The notes under the pieces are model-generated. The model did not search any database and had not been told where the DNA came from. It was given only the letters and a program-made list of their open reading frames with translations. The position numbers and the translations under genes were made by a program. DNA of 35,640 bases. It comes from Bacillota bacterium. GTDB taxonomy: Bacteria; Bacillota; Clostridia; Christensenellales; CAG-138. The first letter of the stretch is position 1. Each line of letters opens with the position of its first letter. The stretch is from assembly GCA_023400985.1 (NCBI GenBank), contig JAEXEN010000025.1, positions 1 through 35,640 of the forward strand, read 5' to 3'. Shown piece after piece: positions 7,349 through 16,326 of this stretch.

Positions 7349-7660
7349 AATGCCTCCCGCCTTATCGTGGATTTTGCTTTCCCCAACAAAAAGCGGCGTG
7401 CCGTACGGGGATGTTGGCTGGCGGCATGCCGCCGGTTTTTATGGGGAAGATCGTTCCTCTATATTAAATGTAGCACAGAACCTCCGCCGCATCTTACATG
7501 GCGGCATGTGCTGCGGGTTAAATCTTTGTAAAGCAAATGGAATAGTTTTCTGCGCAAATGCTTCCGGGGCCGACAAAATGCGCCGCATTTCGGCTTTTTG
7601 TGCAAACTTTACACAAGTTATACACGTCCTTGCTTGCCGCCGCAGCGGAGGTAAAATAAA
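7349..7660. other. Divergent intergenic region between phoH and ppx
   Basis: About 310 bases without a gene. It contains a perfect GGCGGCATGCCGCC palindrome near 7422-7435 and a related copy GGCGGCATG near 7500, and an AT-richer stretch (7600-7625) that could hold the ppx-ppk promoter, although no clear -35/-10 pair was found on either strand. Confidence 0.5.
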
Positions 7661-8605
7661 ATGAAATGGATACCTTGGGAAAAAATACTAAAGGAATATG
7701 CCATGAATTATGCGGTCGTCGATCTCGGCTCCAATACGATTCGCCTGTGCGTGTACCAGTACGACGGGGAAGGCATAAAAACCATCATCAACCAAAAGGA
7801 AACGGCAGGGCTTGCAAGCTATGTCGTCGACGGCGCTTTGCAGCGCGAGGGGATCGAGCGCGCCTGCGAGGTCCTCCAAATATACGGTATGGTGATGGAT
7901 AACTTCGTCGAACCTGAAAACGCCCGCATCATCGCCACGGCCTCCCTCCGGAACATAGTGAACTCCGGCGAGGCGGCGGCGGCCATCGAGCAGAAAACCG
8001 GCAGGCGCGTCCACGTTCTTTCGGGCGAGGAGGAGGCGATGCTGGATTTTGTCGGCGCGTCGTACCGGCTTTCCTGTGAGAACGGCCTGCTCATCGATAT
8101 CGGAGGCGCAAGCACGGAGCTTGTGGTGTTTCACAACGGCCGTCCGGAGCTCTTAACAAGCATGCCGGTTGGCAGCCTGAGCCTTTACGGGCGGTTTGTA
8201 AAGGGTTTTTTCCCGAATCACCGAGAGAGAAAAGAAATCAAAAAAGAGGTCGAGCGCCATCTGACGGCAATCGGCTGGCAGACGGAGGGCATTCCCCTTA
8301 TGATCGGCGTCGGAGGCACGCTCAAGGCGGCGCACAAGCTAAGCTGCGCCTTGTATGGGATCCCGTCCGAGCGCAAAGAGCTTTCCGCCGGCGATATAAA
8401 GGCGCTGAACGCGTATTTCAAAGAACCCTACGACATGCTTTTCCATACGGTTTACAAAACGGTTCCCGAAAGGGCGCTCACGATCGTGCCCGGGCTAATT
8501 TTACTGTGCCAGGCCATCCGCCGCTTCGGCTGCACGGCGATACGCATCAGCGAATACGGCGTGCGGGAAGGCTATCTTCTCGAGCGTGTCATTAAGCCGG
8601 AATGA
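7661..8605 (+). CDS. ppx: Exopolyphosphatase / Ppx-GppA family phosphatase
   Basis: A 314-residue protein of the sugar kinase/Hsp70 actin-like fold that removes phosphate from polyphosphate or pppGpp. Signatures: DLGSNTIRLCVY (phosphate 1 loop), VLSGEEEAMLDFVGA, LLIDIGGASTELVVF (phosphate 2) and GVGGTLKAAHKL. It is the short single-module form (about 300 residues) without the C-terminal HD-like domain. Two starts are credible: ATG 7661 has an ideal GGAGGT site, ATG 7703 (MNYAVVDLGSNT) has AAAGGA and matches where family proteins usually begin. The stop overlaps the ppk start by four bases (ATGA), so the two are translationally coupled, an arrangement consistent with polyphosphate turnover. 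Confidence 0.9.
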   Translation: MKWIPWEKILKEYAMNYAVVDLGSNTIRLCVYQYDGEGIKTIINQKETAGLASYVVDGALQREGIERACEVLQIYGMVMDNFVEPENARIIATASLRNIVNSGEAAAAIEQKTGRRVHVLSGEEEAMLDFVGASYRLSCENGLLIDIGGASTELVVFHNGRPELLTSMPVGSLSLYGRFVKGFFPNHRERKEIKKEVERHLTAIGWQTEGIPLMIGVGGTLKAAHKLSCALYGIPSERKELSAGDIKALNAYFKEPYDMLFHTVYKTVPERALTIVPGLILLCQAIRRFGCTAIRISEYGVREGYLLERVIKPE

Positions 8606-10770
8606 ACAGCGTTATGACGGAAAACGAACAGGACTTTTCCTGCTGTATGCAAAACAGGGAGCTTTCTTGGCTGCGCTTTAACAAGCGCGTGCTGGAACAG
8701 GCCGCCTGTGAAAGCACGCCGCTTTTGGAACGGCTCAAATTCATCGCGATCTTCACGACCAACCTCGACGAGTTTTATATGGTCCGCGTGGGTTCGCTTA
8801 CGGATAACATGAAGTTTTCGCCGCTCATGCGCGAAAACAAAACAAGCCTTACCGCGCAGCAGCAGTTAGGCGAAATCAACAAAAGCGTACTGCCGCTCTA
8901 CGCGCTGCGCGAGCGCTATTTTGGCACCGTCACCACGCTACTTAAAAAACAGGGGGTACACCATTGCGGCATCGACGAGCTCAGCGAGGCGACATTGAAA
9001 AGGCTGCGCCAGTATTTCGCGCAGTCCGTCATGCCGCTGCTCTCGCCGCAGGTAATCGATAACCGCCATCCTTTTCCCCACATGGGGAACAAGCATCTGC
9101 ACATCGCCGTTTTGCTCGAAAGCAAAAACAGGTCCCTTTACGGGATCATCCCCGTGCCACCCCAGATGGACCGCATCGTTATGCTGGAGCAGGCGCCGTT
9201 TTGTTACATCCTGCTCGAAGAGCTGATCTTACATTTTTCGGACGACGTCTTTGAGCACTATGCCGTGAAGGAGCGTACCGTGCTTGCCGTAACGAGAAAC
9301 GCCGATCTCGATACGGAGGAGGGCTTTTTGGATGAAGAGGTGGATTACCGCTTGCATATGAGCAAGCTTATCCGCAAGCGCCAACGCATGGCGCCCGTGC
9401 GGCTGGAGCTGCAAAACGCGGTGAGCGACGCATTTACCGCGTTCCTCTGCACCAAAATAAACCTGCAGGCGCAGCATATTTACGAAGCGCGGATGCCGCT
9501 CGACCTCACCTATATTTACACGCTTGAAAAGAAGATCGGCGGCGGTTTTACAAGGCGGCTGCTTTGGCCCGCTTTCAGCCCGCACGAAAGCGTTTTCACC
9601 GGGAAAAAGTCGGATATCATGGGATATGTGATGAAAAAGGACATGCTTTTATCGTTCCCTTACGAGAGCATGTCTCCCTTTCTGTCGCTGATCCATCAGG
9701 CGGCCGAGGACCCGAGCGTGGTATCCATCAAAATCACGCTTTATAGGCTCGCGAGGCAGTCGCGCTTGGCGGAATACCTCATTATGGCCGCGGAAAACGG
9801 GAAAGAAGTCGTCGTGGTGTTGGAGCTGCGCGCGCGTTTTGACGAGATCAACAATATCGAATGGGCGCAACGGCTGGAGGAGGCGGGCTGCCACATCATA
9901 TACGGGCCCGCCATGTACAAAGTGCATGCCAAGGTGTGCCTGATCACGCGCAAGGAATTTGGCAAAATCAGCCACATCGCGCAGTTTGGGACCGGCAATT
10001 ACAACGAAACGACGGCCAAGCTCTATACGGATCTCAGCCTTATCACGGCCAACCCGGCAATCACAAAGGATGCCGTTGCGTTCTTCAACAATCTGCTGCT
10101 TGGGAACCTCGACGGATCGTATTCGCATCTTTGCGTTGCGCCCAAAACGCTCAAACCTTTGCTTCTAAAGGGCATCGACGCCGAGATCGAAAAGGCGGCG
10201 GCGGACGGCTACGGAAGGATCGTCATGAAATGCAACGCGCTCACCGACAGAGAGATCATGGAAAAGCTGATCGCGGCGTCGCAAAGCGGCGTCAAGATCA
10301 CGTTGATCGTGCGGGGCATTTGCTGCCTGATACCGCAGGTAAAGGACTACACGGAAAACATTGCGGTCATCAGCGTCGTGGGGCGGTTCTTGGAACATGC
10401 GCGCATCTTCTGCTTTGGGTACGGCGAGAGCATGCGGCTTTACATCTCCTCCGCCGATATGATGACGCGAAATACCGAGCGGCGCGTGGAAACCGCATGC
10501 CCTGTTTATGATCCCTTGATCAAGGCAAAGGTCTACGCGATCCTCGAGCATATGATGATGGATAACACAAAGGCCTGGGAACAGGGCTCGGACGGCGTTT
10601 ATGTGCTGCGCACGCCGCCTCAGGGGCTTAAAATCAATGCGCAGGAAATGCAGATGTCGCCGCACTGGGAGCATTATGCCGAACCGGTGCTAAAGGAAGC
10701 AAAGCGCCGCGGCGCTAAAGACCTTTGGAACGACGTAAAGGGAAAATGGAAGCGGCTGTTTGTTTCCTGA
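8602..10770 (+). CDS. ppk: Polyphosphate kinase 1
   Basis: A 722-residue PPK1, which reversibly polymerises the gamma phosphate of ATP into polyphosphate through a phospho-histidine. All four domains are present: the N-terminal helical domain (NRELSWLRFNKRVLEQA), the H domain, and two phospholipase D-like catalytic domains. The two active-site histidines are His442 in KVHAKVCLI and His599 in EHARIF. SIKITLYRLA and GTGNYNE (nucleotide and phosphate contacts) are intact. The start overlaps ppx; an internal ATG at 8614 is an alternative. A strong terminator follows. Together with ppx it controls cellular polyphosphate. Confidence 0.95.
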   Translation: MNSVMTENEQDFSCCMQNRELSWLRFNKRVLEQAACESTPLLERLKFIAIFTTNLDEFYMVRVGSLTDNMKFSPLMRENKTSLTAQQQLGEINKSVLPLYALRERYFGTVTTLLKKQGVHHCGIDELSEATLKRLRQYFAQSVMPLLSPQVIDNRHPFPHMGNKHLHIAVLLESKNRSLYGIIPVPPQMDRIVMLEQAPFCYILLEELILHFSDDVFEHYAVKERTVLAVTRNADLDTEEGFLDEEVDYRLHMSKLIRKRQRMAPVRLELQNAVSDAFTAFLCTKINLQAQHIYEARMPLDLTYIYTLEKKIGGGFTRRLLWPAFSPHESVFTGKKSDIMGYVMKKDMLLSFPYESMSPFLSLIHQAAEDPSVVSIKITLYRLARQSRLAEYLIMAAENGKEVVVVLELRARFDEINNIEWAQRLEEAGCHIIYGPAMYKVHAKVCLITRKEFGKISHIAQFGTGNYNETTAKLYTDLSLITANPAITKDAVAFFNNLLLGNLDGSYSHLCVAPKTLKPLLLKGIDAEIEKAAADGYGRIVMKCNALTDREIMEKLIAASQSGVKITLIVRGICCLIPQVKDYTENIAVISVVGRFLEHARIFCFGYGESMRLYISSADMMTRNTERRVETACPVYDPLIKAKVYAILEHMMMDNTKAWEQGSDGVYVLRTPPQGLKINAQEMQMSPHWEHYAEPVLKEAKRRGAKDLWNDVKGKWKRLFVS

Positions 10771-10793
10771 ACGGCGATATTTTGAATATGAAA

Positions 10794-10825
10794 AAACGCC
10801 CGCGCGAGTTTTTGCGCGGGCGTTT
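10794..10825. terminator. Bidirectional terminator between ppk and hppA
   Basis: Perfect 12-bp stem (10794-10805 with 10814-10825) with 8-base loop, flanked by A and T runs. It separates the convergent ppk and pyrophosphatase genes. Confidence 0.9.
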
Positions 10826-10836
10826 GGCTGTTTTTC

Positions 10837-12960
10837 TTAATTGAACAGGCTAATCGAGAGGAACAGCGTGGCCATCAACGAGGATACCAGCGATACCACC
10901 GTGATCTGGGTGTTGAGGGACGGGCCTGCGGTATCCTTGAACGGGTCGCCCACGGTGTCGCCTACGACGGCAGCCTTATGGGTATCGGAGCCTTTGCCGC
11001 CTTCATGGCCGGATTCCACGTACTTCTTGGCGTTATCCCAGAGGCCGCCGGAGTTGGACATGAACATGGCGAGCAGCAGACCGCTTACGATGTTGCCGAG
11101 GAGGAAGCCGCCGATGGCGTGCACACCGCCGATAAAGCCGACGGCCAAGGTGGAGACGATGGCGACGAGGCCGGCGGGGATGAGCTCCTTGATCGCACCG
11201 TCGGTAGCGATCTCGATGCACTTGTCGTACTCGGGCTCAACGCCCTTCTTGCCTTCCTTGAGGCCGACGATCTCTTTGAACTGGCGGTGGATCTCGGCGA
11301 CCATGCGCTGCGCGTTACGGTCAACGCCCAGCATCAGCATGGCGGAGAATACGGCGGGGATGGCCGCGCCGATCAGGATGCCGAAGAACACGGTCGGGTC
11401 CATGATATCAAAGCCCGTGAGCTTTTCGATGGCAAAGCCGCCCTTTTCGATGGCGTCGTTAACCTCGCTCATAAATGCGCCGAGGAGCGAGATAACGGTG
11501 AGGCCCGCGGCCGCGATGGCAAAGCCCTTGGTGACGGCCTTTACGGTGTTGCCCGCGCTGTCGAGTTCGTCGGTGATCTCAAGCACTTCGTCGCCGAGAT
11601 TGCCCATTTCGGCAAGACCGCGCGCGTTGTCCACAATGGGACCGTAAGCGTCGTTGGAGATGATCATGCCCACGATGGAGAGCATGCCGACCGCCGACAT
11701 GGAGATGCCGTACATGGCGTAACCTTCGCCGATGGGCGCGCAAAGCTTGTATGCGATAAGCGCGGCGGCGGCGATGCCGATCATGGCGGGTAGCGTGGAG
11801 ATGAAGCCGTACGACATACCGGAGAGGATGGTGAACGCGGGCCCGGTTTTGGAGGCCTTAGCCACCATGTGCACGGGCTTGCGGCTGTCGTCTGTAAAGT
11901 AGTCGGTCGTGATGCCGATGATAACGCCGATCAGGAGGCCCGCTACGCTCGCGCCCCAAATGCGCCACTCGCCGTTTTCAGGCAGGTCGAACTTGAGGAG
12001 GAGCGTGGCAAGCGCCGTCAAAACGGCGAAGATGCCGGTGGTTACATAGGTGGAAGAGTTGAGCGCGCGGGTGGGGTTGCCGTGCTTGCCGATGCGTGCG
12101 GTGGCAACGCCGATGATGGAGGCAAGAAGCCCGAGCGCCGCGTAGACGAATACGATCGTCTCGCTCACCTTGGCCTGCGCGAGGGTGCTGGCCATCACGA
12201 GCGCCGCGGTGAAGGATGCTACGTTGGAGTCAAAAAGGTCGGCGCCCATGCCGGCCACGTCGCCCACGTTGTCGCCCACGTTGTCGGCGATAACGGCGGG
12301 GTTACGCGGGTCGTCCTCGGGGATGCCGAGCTCGACCTTACCTACGAGGTCTGCGCTGATATCGGCGGTCTTAGTGAAGATACCGCCGCCGGCTTTAGCA
12401 AACAGGGCCAGCGAGCTTGCGCCGAAGCTGAAGCCCAAAAGCACAGAGGCGTTACCGCTGAGCCAGAAAACAAGCGCTACGCCGAGGAGGCTCGAGCCGA
12501 CCACGGCCATGCCCATGACAGCGCCGCCGCGGAAGCCCACCATGAAAGCGGGCTTGATGCCGCTCTTGGCGGCCTCGGCAGCCTTCATGTTGGCGATGGT
12601 CGATACTTTGATGCCGATCTTGCCTGCCATAGCGGAAAGGAACGCGCCGAAGATGTAGGCGATGGCCATCGCAAGGTTTTCCGTGGCAAACTCTTGGAAG
12701 CTTGTCCTCTGCCAAATCGGGGAAGGCAGGAATACGAGAATAAGTATGGCGGCAACGGCACAGAAGTTGCGAAGCACCCTGTATTCCTTCTTCATGAACG
12801 CCCGGGCGCCTTGCTGTATCAGCTTGCCGACTTGGGCGATTCGCTCGTTGCTTGTCGGGTATTTCTTTACGTTGTTGTAAAGATAAACGGCAAACGCAAA
12901 CGAGAGCAACGCAATGATGATCGCGAAAATGTAGTAGATTACGTTTGGATCTTGAAACAT
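10837..12960 (-). CDS. hppA: Membrane-bound ion-pumping pyrophosphatase, K+-independent type
   Basis: A 707-residue integral membrane pyrophosphatase with about 16 helices that couples PPi hydrolysis to H+ (or Na+) export. The cytosolic active site is intact: DLVGKVELGIPEDDPRNP (the DX7KXE type loop), DNVGDNVGDVAGMGADLF, and the late VVGDTVGDPFKDTAGPSLN. At the K+-selectivity position the sequence is NTVKAVTKG, with Lys474 and a Thr three residues on, the pattern of K+-independent enzymes, which are generally H+ pumps; K+-dependent ones have Ala there. The start ATG follows GGGAG at ten bases. Convergent to ppk; it would recycle PPi into an ion gradient beside polyphosphate enzymes. Confidence 0.95.
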   Translation of the reverse strand: MFQDPNVIYYIFAIIIALLSFAFAVYLYNNVKKYPTSNERIAQVGKLIQQGARAFMKKEYRVLRNFCAVAAILILVFLPSPIWQRTSFQEFATENLAMAIAYIFGAFLSAMAGKIGIKVSTIANMKAAEAAKSGIKPAFMVGFRGGAVMGMAVVGSSLLGVALVFWLSGNASVLLGFSFGASSLALFAKAGGGIFTKTADISADLVGKVELGIPEDDPRNPAVIADNVGDNVGDVAGMGADLFDSNVASFTAALVMASTLAQAKVSETIVFVYAALGLLASIIGVATARIGKHGNPTRALNSSTYVTTGIFAVLTALATLLLKFDLPENGEWRIWGASVAGLLIGVIIGITTDYFTDDSRKPVHMVAKASKTGPAFTILSGMSYGFISTLPAMIGIAAAALIAYKLCAPIGEGYAMYGISMSAVGMLSIVGMIISNDAYGPIVDNARGLAEMGNLGDEVLEITDELDSAGNTVKAVTKGFAIAAAGLTVISLLGAFMSEVNDAIEKGGFAIEKLTGFDIMDPTVFFGILIGAAIPAVFSAMLMLGVDRNAQRMVAEIHRQFKEIVGLKEGKKGVEPEYDKCIEIATDGAIKELIPAGLVAIVSTLAVGFIGGVHAIGGFLLGNIVSGLLLAMFMSNSGGLWDNAKKYVESGHEGGKGSDTHKAAVVGDTVGDPFKDTAGPSLNTQITVVSLVSSLMATLFLSISLFN

Positions 12961-12994
12961 TCCGGTTCACTCCCATCAGAAACAAATTAGTTCT

Positions 12995-13023
12995 AGTGTA
13001 AAGCAAAAGCTCTAAAAATACAA
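12995..13023 (-). promoter_or_regulatory. Putative promoter of hppA
   Basis: TTGTAT (13023-13018), 17 bases, TACACT (13000-12995) on the minus strand, leaving a leader of about 28 bases before the ATG at 12960. Confidence 0.45.
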
Positions 13024-13277
13024 TATGGCAAAAATGAAAACAAGCTGAAAATATTTGAATGTGATTTTTATTGCTGCCGCCGATTTTCTTTGGAAAAAAT
13101 AGACACACTATGATTCGGCATATTTCTTAACGGTACGTTGTGAAAAAAAACAAATGCATTGAATTTAGGAATGCATACAATGCATAAGCGGAACTTATGG
13201 AAAACACAGAGGAACAAGAGAAATGCAATGGACGTGTGGAAAAGCCTTGCGCCGCGCCATTTGCCGACGAACATCCG

Positions 13278-13530
13278 TGTAGGGCAAGGGCTTTGCCGTT
13301 GCCGCAAACCCGCGATCGGCAAGGGCGAGCCCTTGCTCTACACAAAACGACGTTTCGCCCGCAAGGGGGACGGCGTCTTCGACGCCCCGCGCGTTTGCAC
13401 GGCGGTTTGTGCGGTTACGCGGGCGGATGATATCCGCCCCTACAATGGCATCCATATCCCGCAGGGGCCGATTCCGACGACCGCAGCCTAGTGTCCACGC
13501 GAGGCCGCAGGCCTCGGCCCGCGCGAGCAT
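13278..13530. repeat. Cluster of CCTACA-type palindromic intergenic repeats
   Basis: The gap 12961-13586 holds no gene. From 13278 it contains at least three modules: TGTAG followed by GGCAAGGGC/GCCGTTGCC (13283-13303), a second GGCAAGGGC/GCCCTTGC ending CTACA (13318-13342), and GGGCGGAT/ATCCGCCC ending CCCTACA (13421-13444). The word GCGGTTACGCG precedes the last, and a GAGGCCGCAGGCCTC palindrome follows at 13501-13515. The same modules recur near 17.9-18.4 and 26.4-26.5 kb. Their role is unknown; they resemble REP-like elements. Confidence 0.7.
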
Positions 13531-13536
13531 GCAAAA

Positions 13537-13556
13537 GGCCGCCTCGCCGGGCGGCC
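13537..13556 (-). terminator. Terminator after the CNNM-type gene
   Basis: Seven-bp GC stem GGCCGCC/GGCGGCC (13537-13543 with 13550-13556) followed on the minus strand by TTTTGC; it lies 31 bases after the stop at 13587. Confidence 0.6.
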
Positions 13557-13586
13557 ATAAAAAGTCATATGGACGTTTTCGTGCAG

Positions 13587-14984
13587 CTATGTGCGGTCCT
13601 TTTTCTCTTTAATTTCCTTTTCATCGCTCGCCGGTTCGGCGAGTGCAAGCGCGGGCCTTTCGACCGAGACGATTGCCCACTCGATGCGCCTGTCCTGCAC
13701 CTGCTCCACCTGTATGTTGAGATTGTCGGCCGTGAGCGTGGGGCAGGTCCCGTCGTCGGGGATGTAGGAGAGTTTGTCGATGATAAGGCCGTTAAGCGTG
13801 TCGAACTCGTCGTTCTCGGGGAGCTCCACGCCGAGCTCGTCGGAAATATCCGAAAGCGTAGCGCTGCCGGCAATGCGCCAGCGGCCGTCGCTGAGCGGCG
13901 TAATCTCACGCTCGTCCTGCTTGTCCGACTCGTCGTAGATGCTGCCGACGATCTCCTCCAAAAGGTCCTCCATCGTCACAAGGCCGCCCGTGCCGCCGTG
14001 CTCGTCCACAACCACGGCCATATGCGTTTTGTTGCTCTGCATGTTGCGGAACAAAACGTCCGCGCGCACGCTTTCCGGCACGAAATACGGCGCGCGAAGA
14101 AGCGCCGTAAGGGGCTTTTTATCGGGCGAATTGAGGTTCAACAAAAAGTCGCGCGTGATGAGGATGCCCAATATGTCGTCGGTATCCTCGCCGCAAACGG
14201 GGAAGCGCGAAAAGCCGCTTTCGCGAATCACGTTGAGGATGGTTTCATCACTGTCATCCGCCCAGAGAAACTGCGCGTCCGTGCGGTGCACCATCACGTC
14301 GGCGGCGGTGGTGTTGTTGAACTCGAAGATGTTGGCGATCATCTCTTTTTCGCTCGTCTCGATGGCGCCCTTCTCCTCGCCCACGTCCACCATGTAGAGG
14401 ATCTCCTCCTCGGAGACCTCCTCCGGGTCCGCGCTGGGATCGATGCCCAAAATACGAAGCGCGCCGTTGGTGATCTTGCTCAAAAGCCATATCACCGGCT
14501 TCATCACAACCGCGATCCCTCTGATGATACTACATGAGAAGCGCGCCACGGGCTCGGGCTTTTGCATGGCGATGCGCTTGGGAATGAGTTCGCCGAACGC
14601 CAGCGTGAAAAACGAGAGCAAAATGGTGATGAGCAGTACCGAAACGCTATCCACCGTGCCGCGCGCCTTATCCGCAAAGTTGAAGGCGTTCATGGCAAAC
14701 TCGGTAAGCCGGTCGGAAAAATTCTCCGCGGCAAACGCAGCGCCGATATACCCCGCCAATGTGATGCCTATTTGTATGGTGGAGAGAAACGCGTTGGGTT
14801 CCTGCGCGATCTTTAAAAGAAGCACAGCGGTCTTATCCCCGCTGTCCGCCTGCCGGCGCAGACGGTTGTCATTTAAGGAAATGACCGCGATTTCGGTCGC
14901 GGCAAAAAAGGCATTGATCATAATCAACAGGACCTGCAGCATCAACTGCGAAAATATACTAGGCCCTGATGGGTCCGGTGGCAA
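13587..14984 (-). CDS. CNNM/CorC-HlyC family membrane protein with CBS pair
   Basis: A 465-residue protein with an N-terminal DUF21 (CNNM) membrane domain of three to four helices (ALMLQVLLIMINAFFAATEIAVISLNDNRLR-type start, shown here as MLQVLLIMINAFFAATEIA), a CBS domain pair (about residues 195-330, VMVHRTDAQFLW... FSRFPVCGEDTDDILGI... MAVVVDEHGGTGGLVTMEDLLEEIVG) and a C-terminal CorC_HlyC domain. Such proteins are called hemolysin-like but act in Mg2+/divalent cation export or tolerance. The start is TTG at 14984, supported by AAGGGGGA eight bases upstream. Single-gene unit with its own terminator. No signs of damage. Confidence 0.9.
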   Translation of the reverse strand: MPPDPSGPSIFSQLMLQVLLIMINAFFAATEIAVISLNDNRLRRQADSGDKTAVLLLKIAQEPNAFLSTIQIGITLAGYIGAAFAAENFSDRLTEFAMNAFNFADKARGTVDSVSVLLITILLSFFTLAFGELIPKRIAMQKPEPVARFSCSIIRGIAVVMKPVIWLLSKITNGALRILGIDPSADPEEVSEEEILYMVDVGEEKGAIETSEKEMIANIFEFNNTTAADVMVHRTDAQFLWADDSDETILNVIRESGFSRFPVCGEDTDDILGILITRDFLLNLNSPDKKPLTALLRAPYFVPESVRADVLFRNMQSNKTHMAVVVDEHGGTGGLVTMEDLLEEIVGSIYDESDKQDEREITPLSDGRWRIAGSATLSDISDELGVELPENDEFDTLNGLIIDKLSYIPDDGTCPTLTADNLNIQVEQVQDRRIEWAIVSVERPALALAEPASDEKEIKEKKDRT

Positions 14985-15282
14985 AAGAATTCCCCCTTAT
15001 AGGTCTATAATGCAGTCATTATAGCATATGCGGGTAAATTTATACAAGTATTCCTTGATAACGCGGGGAAAAGGAACGATGAGACGCTTGAAGGTAAAGG
15101 GGATCGAACACTTGCGCCTAATAAACAGCCGGTTCGGCGCATGTCTTTGTCATCGTCGGTTGCCGTAGCCCTTCGGGCCAAGGCCTGCGGCCTTGCGTGC
15201 GGGTGCCTACGTCGAGTACCGGCAACACAGCGATGGCGTGCTTTCCGGCCCTCTAAACCGCAAGGGTTCGGTTCCCTTTACC
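14985..15282. other. Intergenic region with GC palindromes
   Basis: No gene seen. It contains the palindrome AAGGCCTGCGGCCTT near 15180-15194 and other inverted GC-rich words similar in style to the repeats at 13.3 kb, plus an AT-rich stretch (14998-15050) that probably carries the promoter of the CNNM-type gene. Confidence 0.4.
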
Positions 15283-16161
15283 TTAAAAAACGCGTTTTCT
15301 CTTCTCCTTTTTTGCGCAAAAGCCCATTTGGAGCGCCGCGTGCGGGCACGCGCGCACGCAATCCCCACAGCGTATGCACTCTATGGAGGACGGATTTTCG
15401 TAAACGGGAATATCGAGCTTGCATGCTTTTTGGCAAATCCCGCAGGATGTACATTTGCTTTCATCCACGCGGATGCGGTGGAGCGATACGGGGTTCAAAA
15501 AACCGTACATTGCGCCGAGCGGGCACAAATAACGGCAAAAAGGGCGGTAGACCGCAATGGAAAAAAAGAGGATGGCTGCGAGCAAAAGCACCTTCCATGC
15601 GAACAGCCACCCCGTCGCGCTTTTTAGGCTCTCGTTGAGCGCTACGAGCGGGATGCCGCCAAACAACGTCCCCGAGGGGCATATCCATTTGCAAAACCAA
15701 GGTTCGCCCTGGCCGAACGAGTCGAGAATGAGCGCGGGCAAGAGCAGAACAAAAAGGAGCAGCAAAACGTATTTGAGCTTTCGAAGATACTTTTCGGCCG
15801 GCAGCGTACAAAGCTTCTTAAAAAAAGGTATCTTGTAAAGCAGGTCCTGTACAAGGCCGAACGGGCACAGGAAGCCGCATACGAAGCGCCCCGCGACCGA
15901 GCCCACCAGAAGCAAAAAGCCCACCACGTAAAAGGACATGTTGAACTGCCTTGCGCTTATTACCGCCTGCAGCGAGCCGAGCGGACAGGAACCCCATGCG
16001 CCTGGGCAGGAATAGCAGTTGAGCCCGGGTACGCATACGGATTTAAGCTTACCGTCATAGATGACGCCGTTCACGAAACCGTAGGCATAGCTGTTGGTCA
16101 ACAAAGCCCATGCAGCCTGCGTCCACGTGCGCGCGGAGCCTGTTTTTTTATGCTTAGCCAA
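15283..16161 (-). CDS. NapH-like polyferredoxin membrane protein
   Basis: A 292-residue membrane protein of the NapH/MauN-type 4Fe-4S family. The N-terminus has a Cys-rich segment (CVPGLNCYSCPGAWGSCPLG, residues about 43-62), then about four helices carrying the paired CxxxCP motifs FVCGFLCPFG, FCKWICPSG and FCRYLCPLG. The C-terminus has two cytosolic clusters, CTSCGICQKACKLD and CIRCGDCVRACPHA. Family members pass electrons across or along the membrane to periplasmic/extracytoplasmic partners. Its start overlaps the preceding CXXC peptide gene by eight bases, so it is the last gene of a three-gene redox operon with a TlpA-like lipoprotein. The likely role is feeding electrons to an extracellular thiol system; this is inference. 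Confidence 0.88.
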   Translation of the reverse strand: MAKHKKTGSARTWTQAAWALLTNSYAYGFVNGVIYDGKLKSVCVPGLNCYSCPGAWGSCPLGSLQAVISARQFNMSFYVVGFLLLVGSVAGRFVCGFLCPFGLVQDLLYKIPFFKKLCTLPAEKYLRKLKYVLLLLFVLLLPALILDSFGQGEPWFCKWICPSGTLFGGIPLVALNESLKSATGWLFAWKVLLLAAILFFSIAVYRPFCRYLCPLGAMYGFLNPVSLHRIRVDESKCTSCGICQKACKLDIPVYENPSSIECIRCGDCVRACPHAALQMGFCAKKEKRKRVF

Positions 16162-16318
16162 TGCCGATGCACTCCAGACAAATATAGATGGCTTTTTTTA
16201 AAACGACGGCGACCTCGCCGCGGTAGATGCCGAACAGCAGGAAAGCCGTGCCGAGAAGAAACGCGGCAGAAAATAGAAGGAGACGCTTTTTTTCGCTTTT
16301 GGACCTTGTGGCTTTCAT
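16154..16318 (-). CDS. CD1871A-family CXXC small membrane protein
   Basis: A 54-residue protein starting MKATRSKSEKK, with a basic N-terminus, one membrane helix (about residues 13-31) and the tail AIYICLECIGIG. The CLEC motif followed by IGIG at the extreme C-terminus is the hallmark of the CD1871A family of clostridial CXXC peptides. It starts eight bases after the TlpA-like stop and ends inside the NapH-like start, so translation of all three is coupled. By topology the CXXC could sit at the membrane surface as a thiol relay between the Fe-S protein and the TlpA-like protein; that is inference. Confidence 0.85.
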   Translation of the reverse strand: MKATRSKSEKKRLLLFSAAFLLGTAFLLFGIYRGEVAVVLKKAIYICLECIGIG

Positions 16319-16326
16319 GTCTAAAT

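Noticed and set aside
7612..7630. TTATACAC near ppx as a DnaA box
   Set aside because: A single inexact match with no cluster and no origin genes nearby.
11869..12990. 373-codon plus-strand frame opposite the pyrophosphatase
   Set aside because: Shadow frame rich in His/Gly/Glu without a ribosome site.
13278..13444. CRISPR array
   Set aside because: Repeats are palindromic but differ in stem sequence and are irregularly spaced, with no uniform spacers and no cas gene.
13195..13530. Several overlapping frames of about 110 codons in the intergenic region
   Set aside because: They translate the palindromic repeats on both strands and have no start signals.
13491..14537. 348-codon plus-strand frame opposite the CNNM-type gene
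   Set aside because: Shadow frame; the CBS and CorC motifs are on the other strand.
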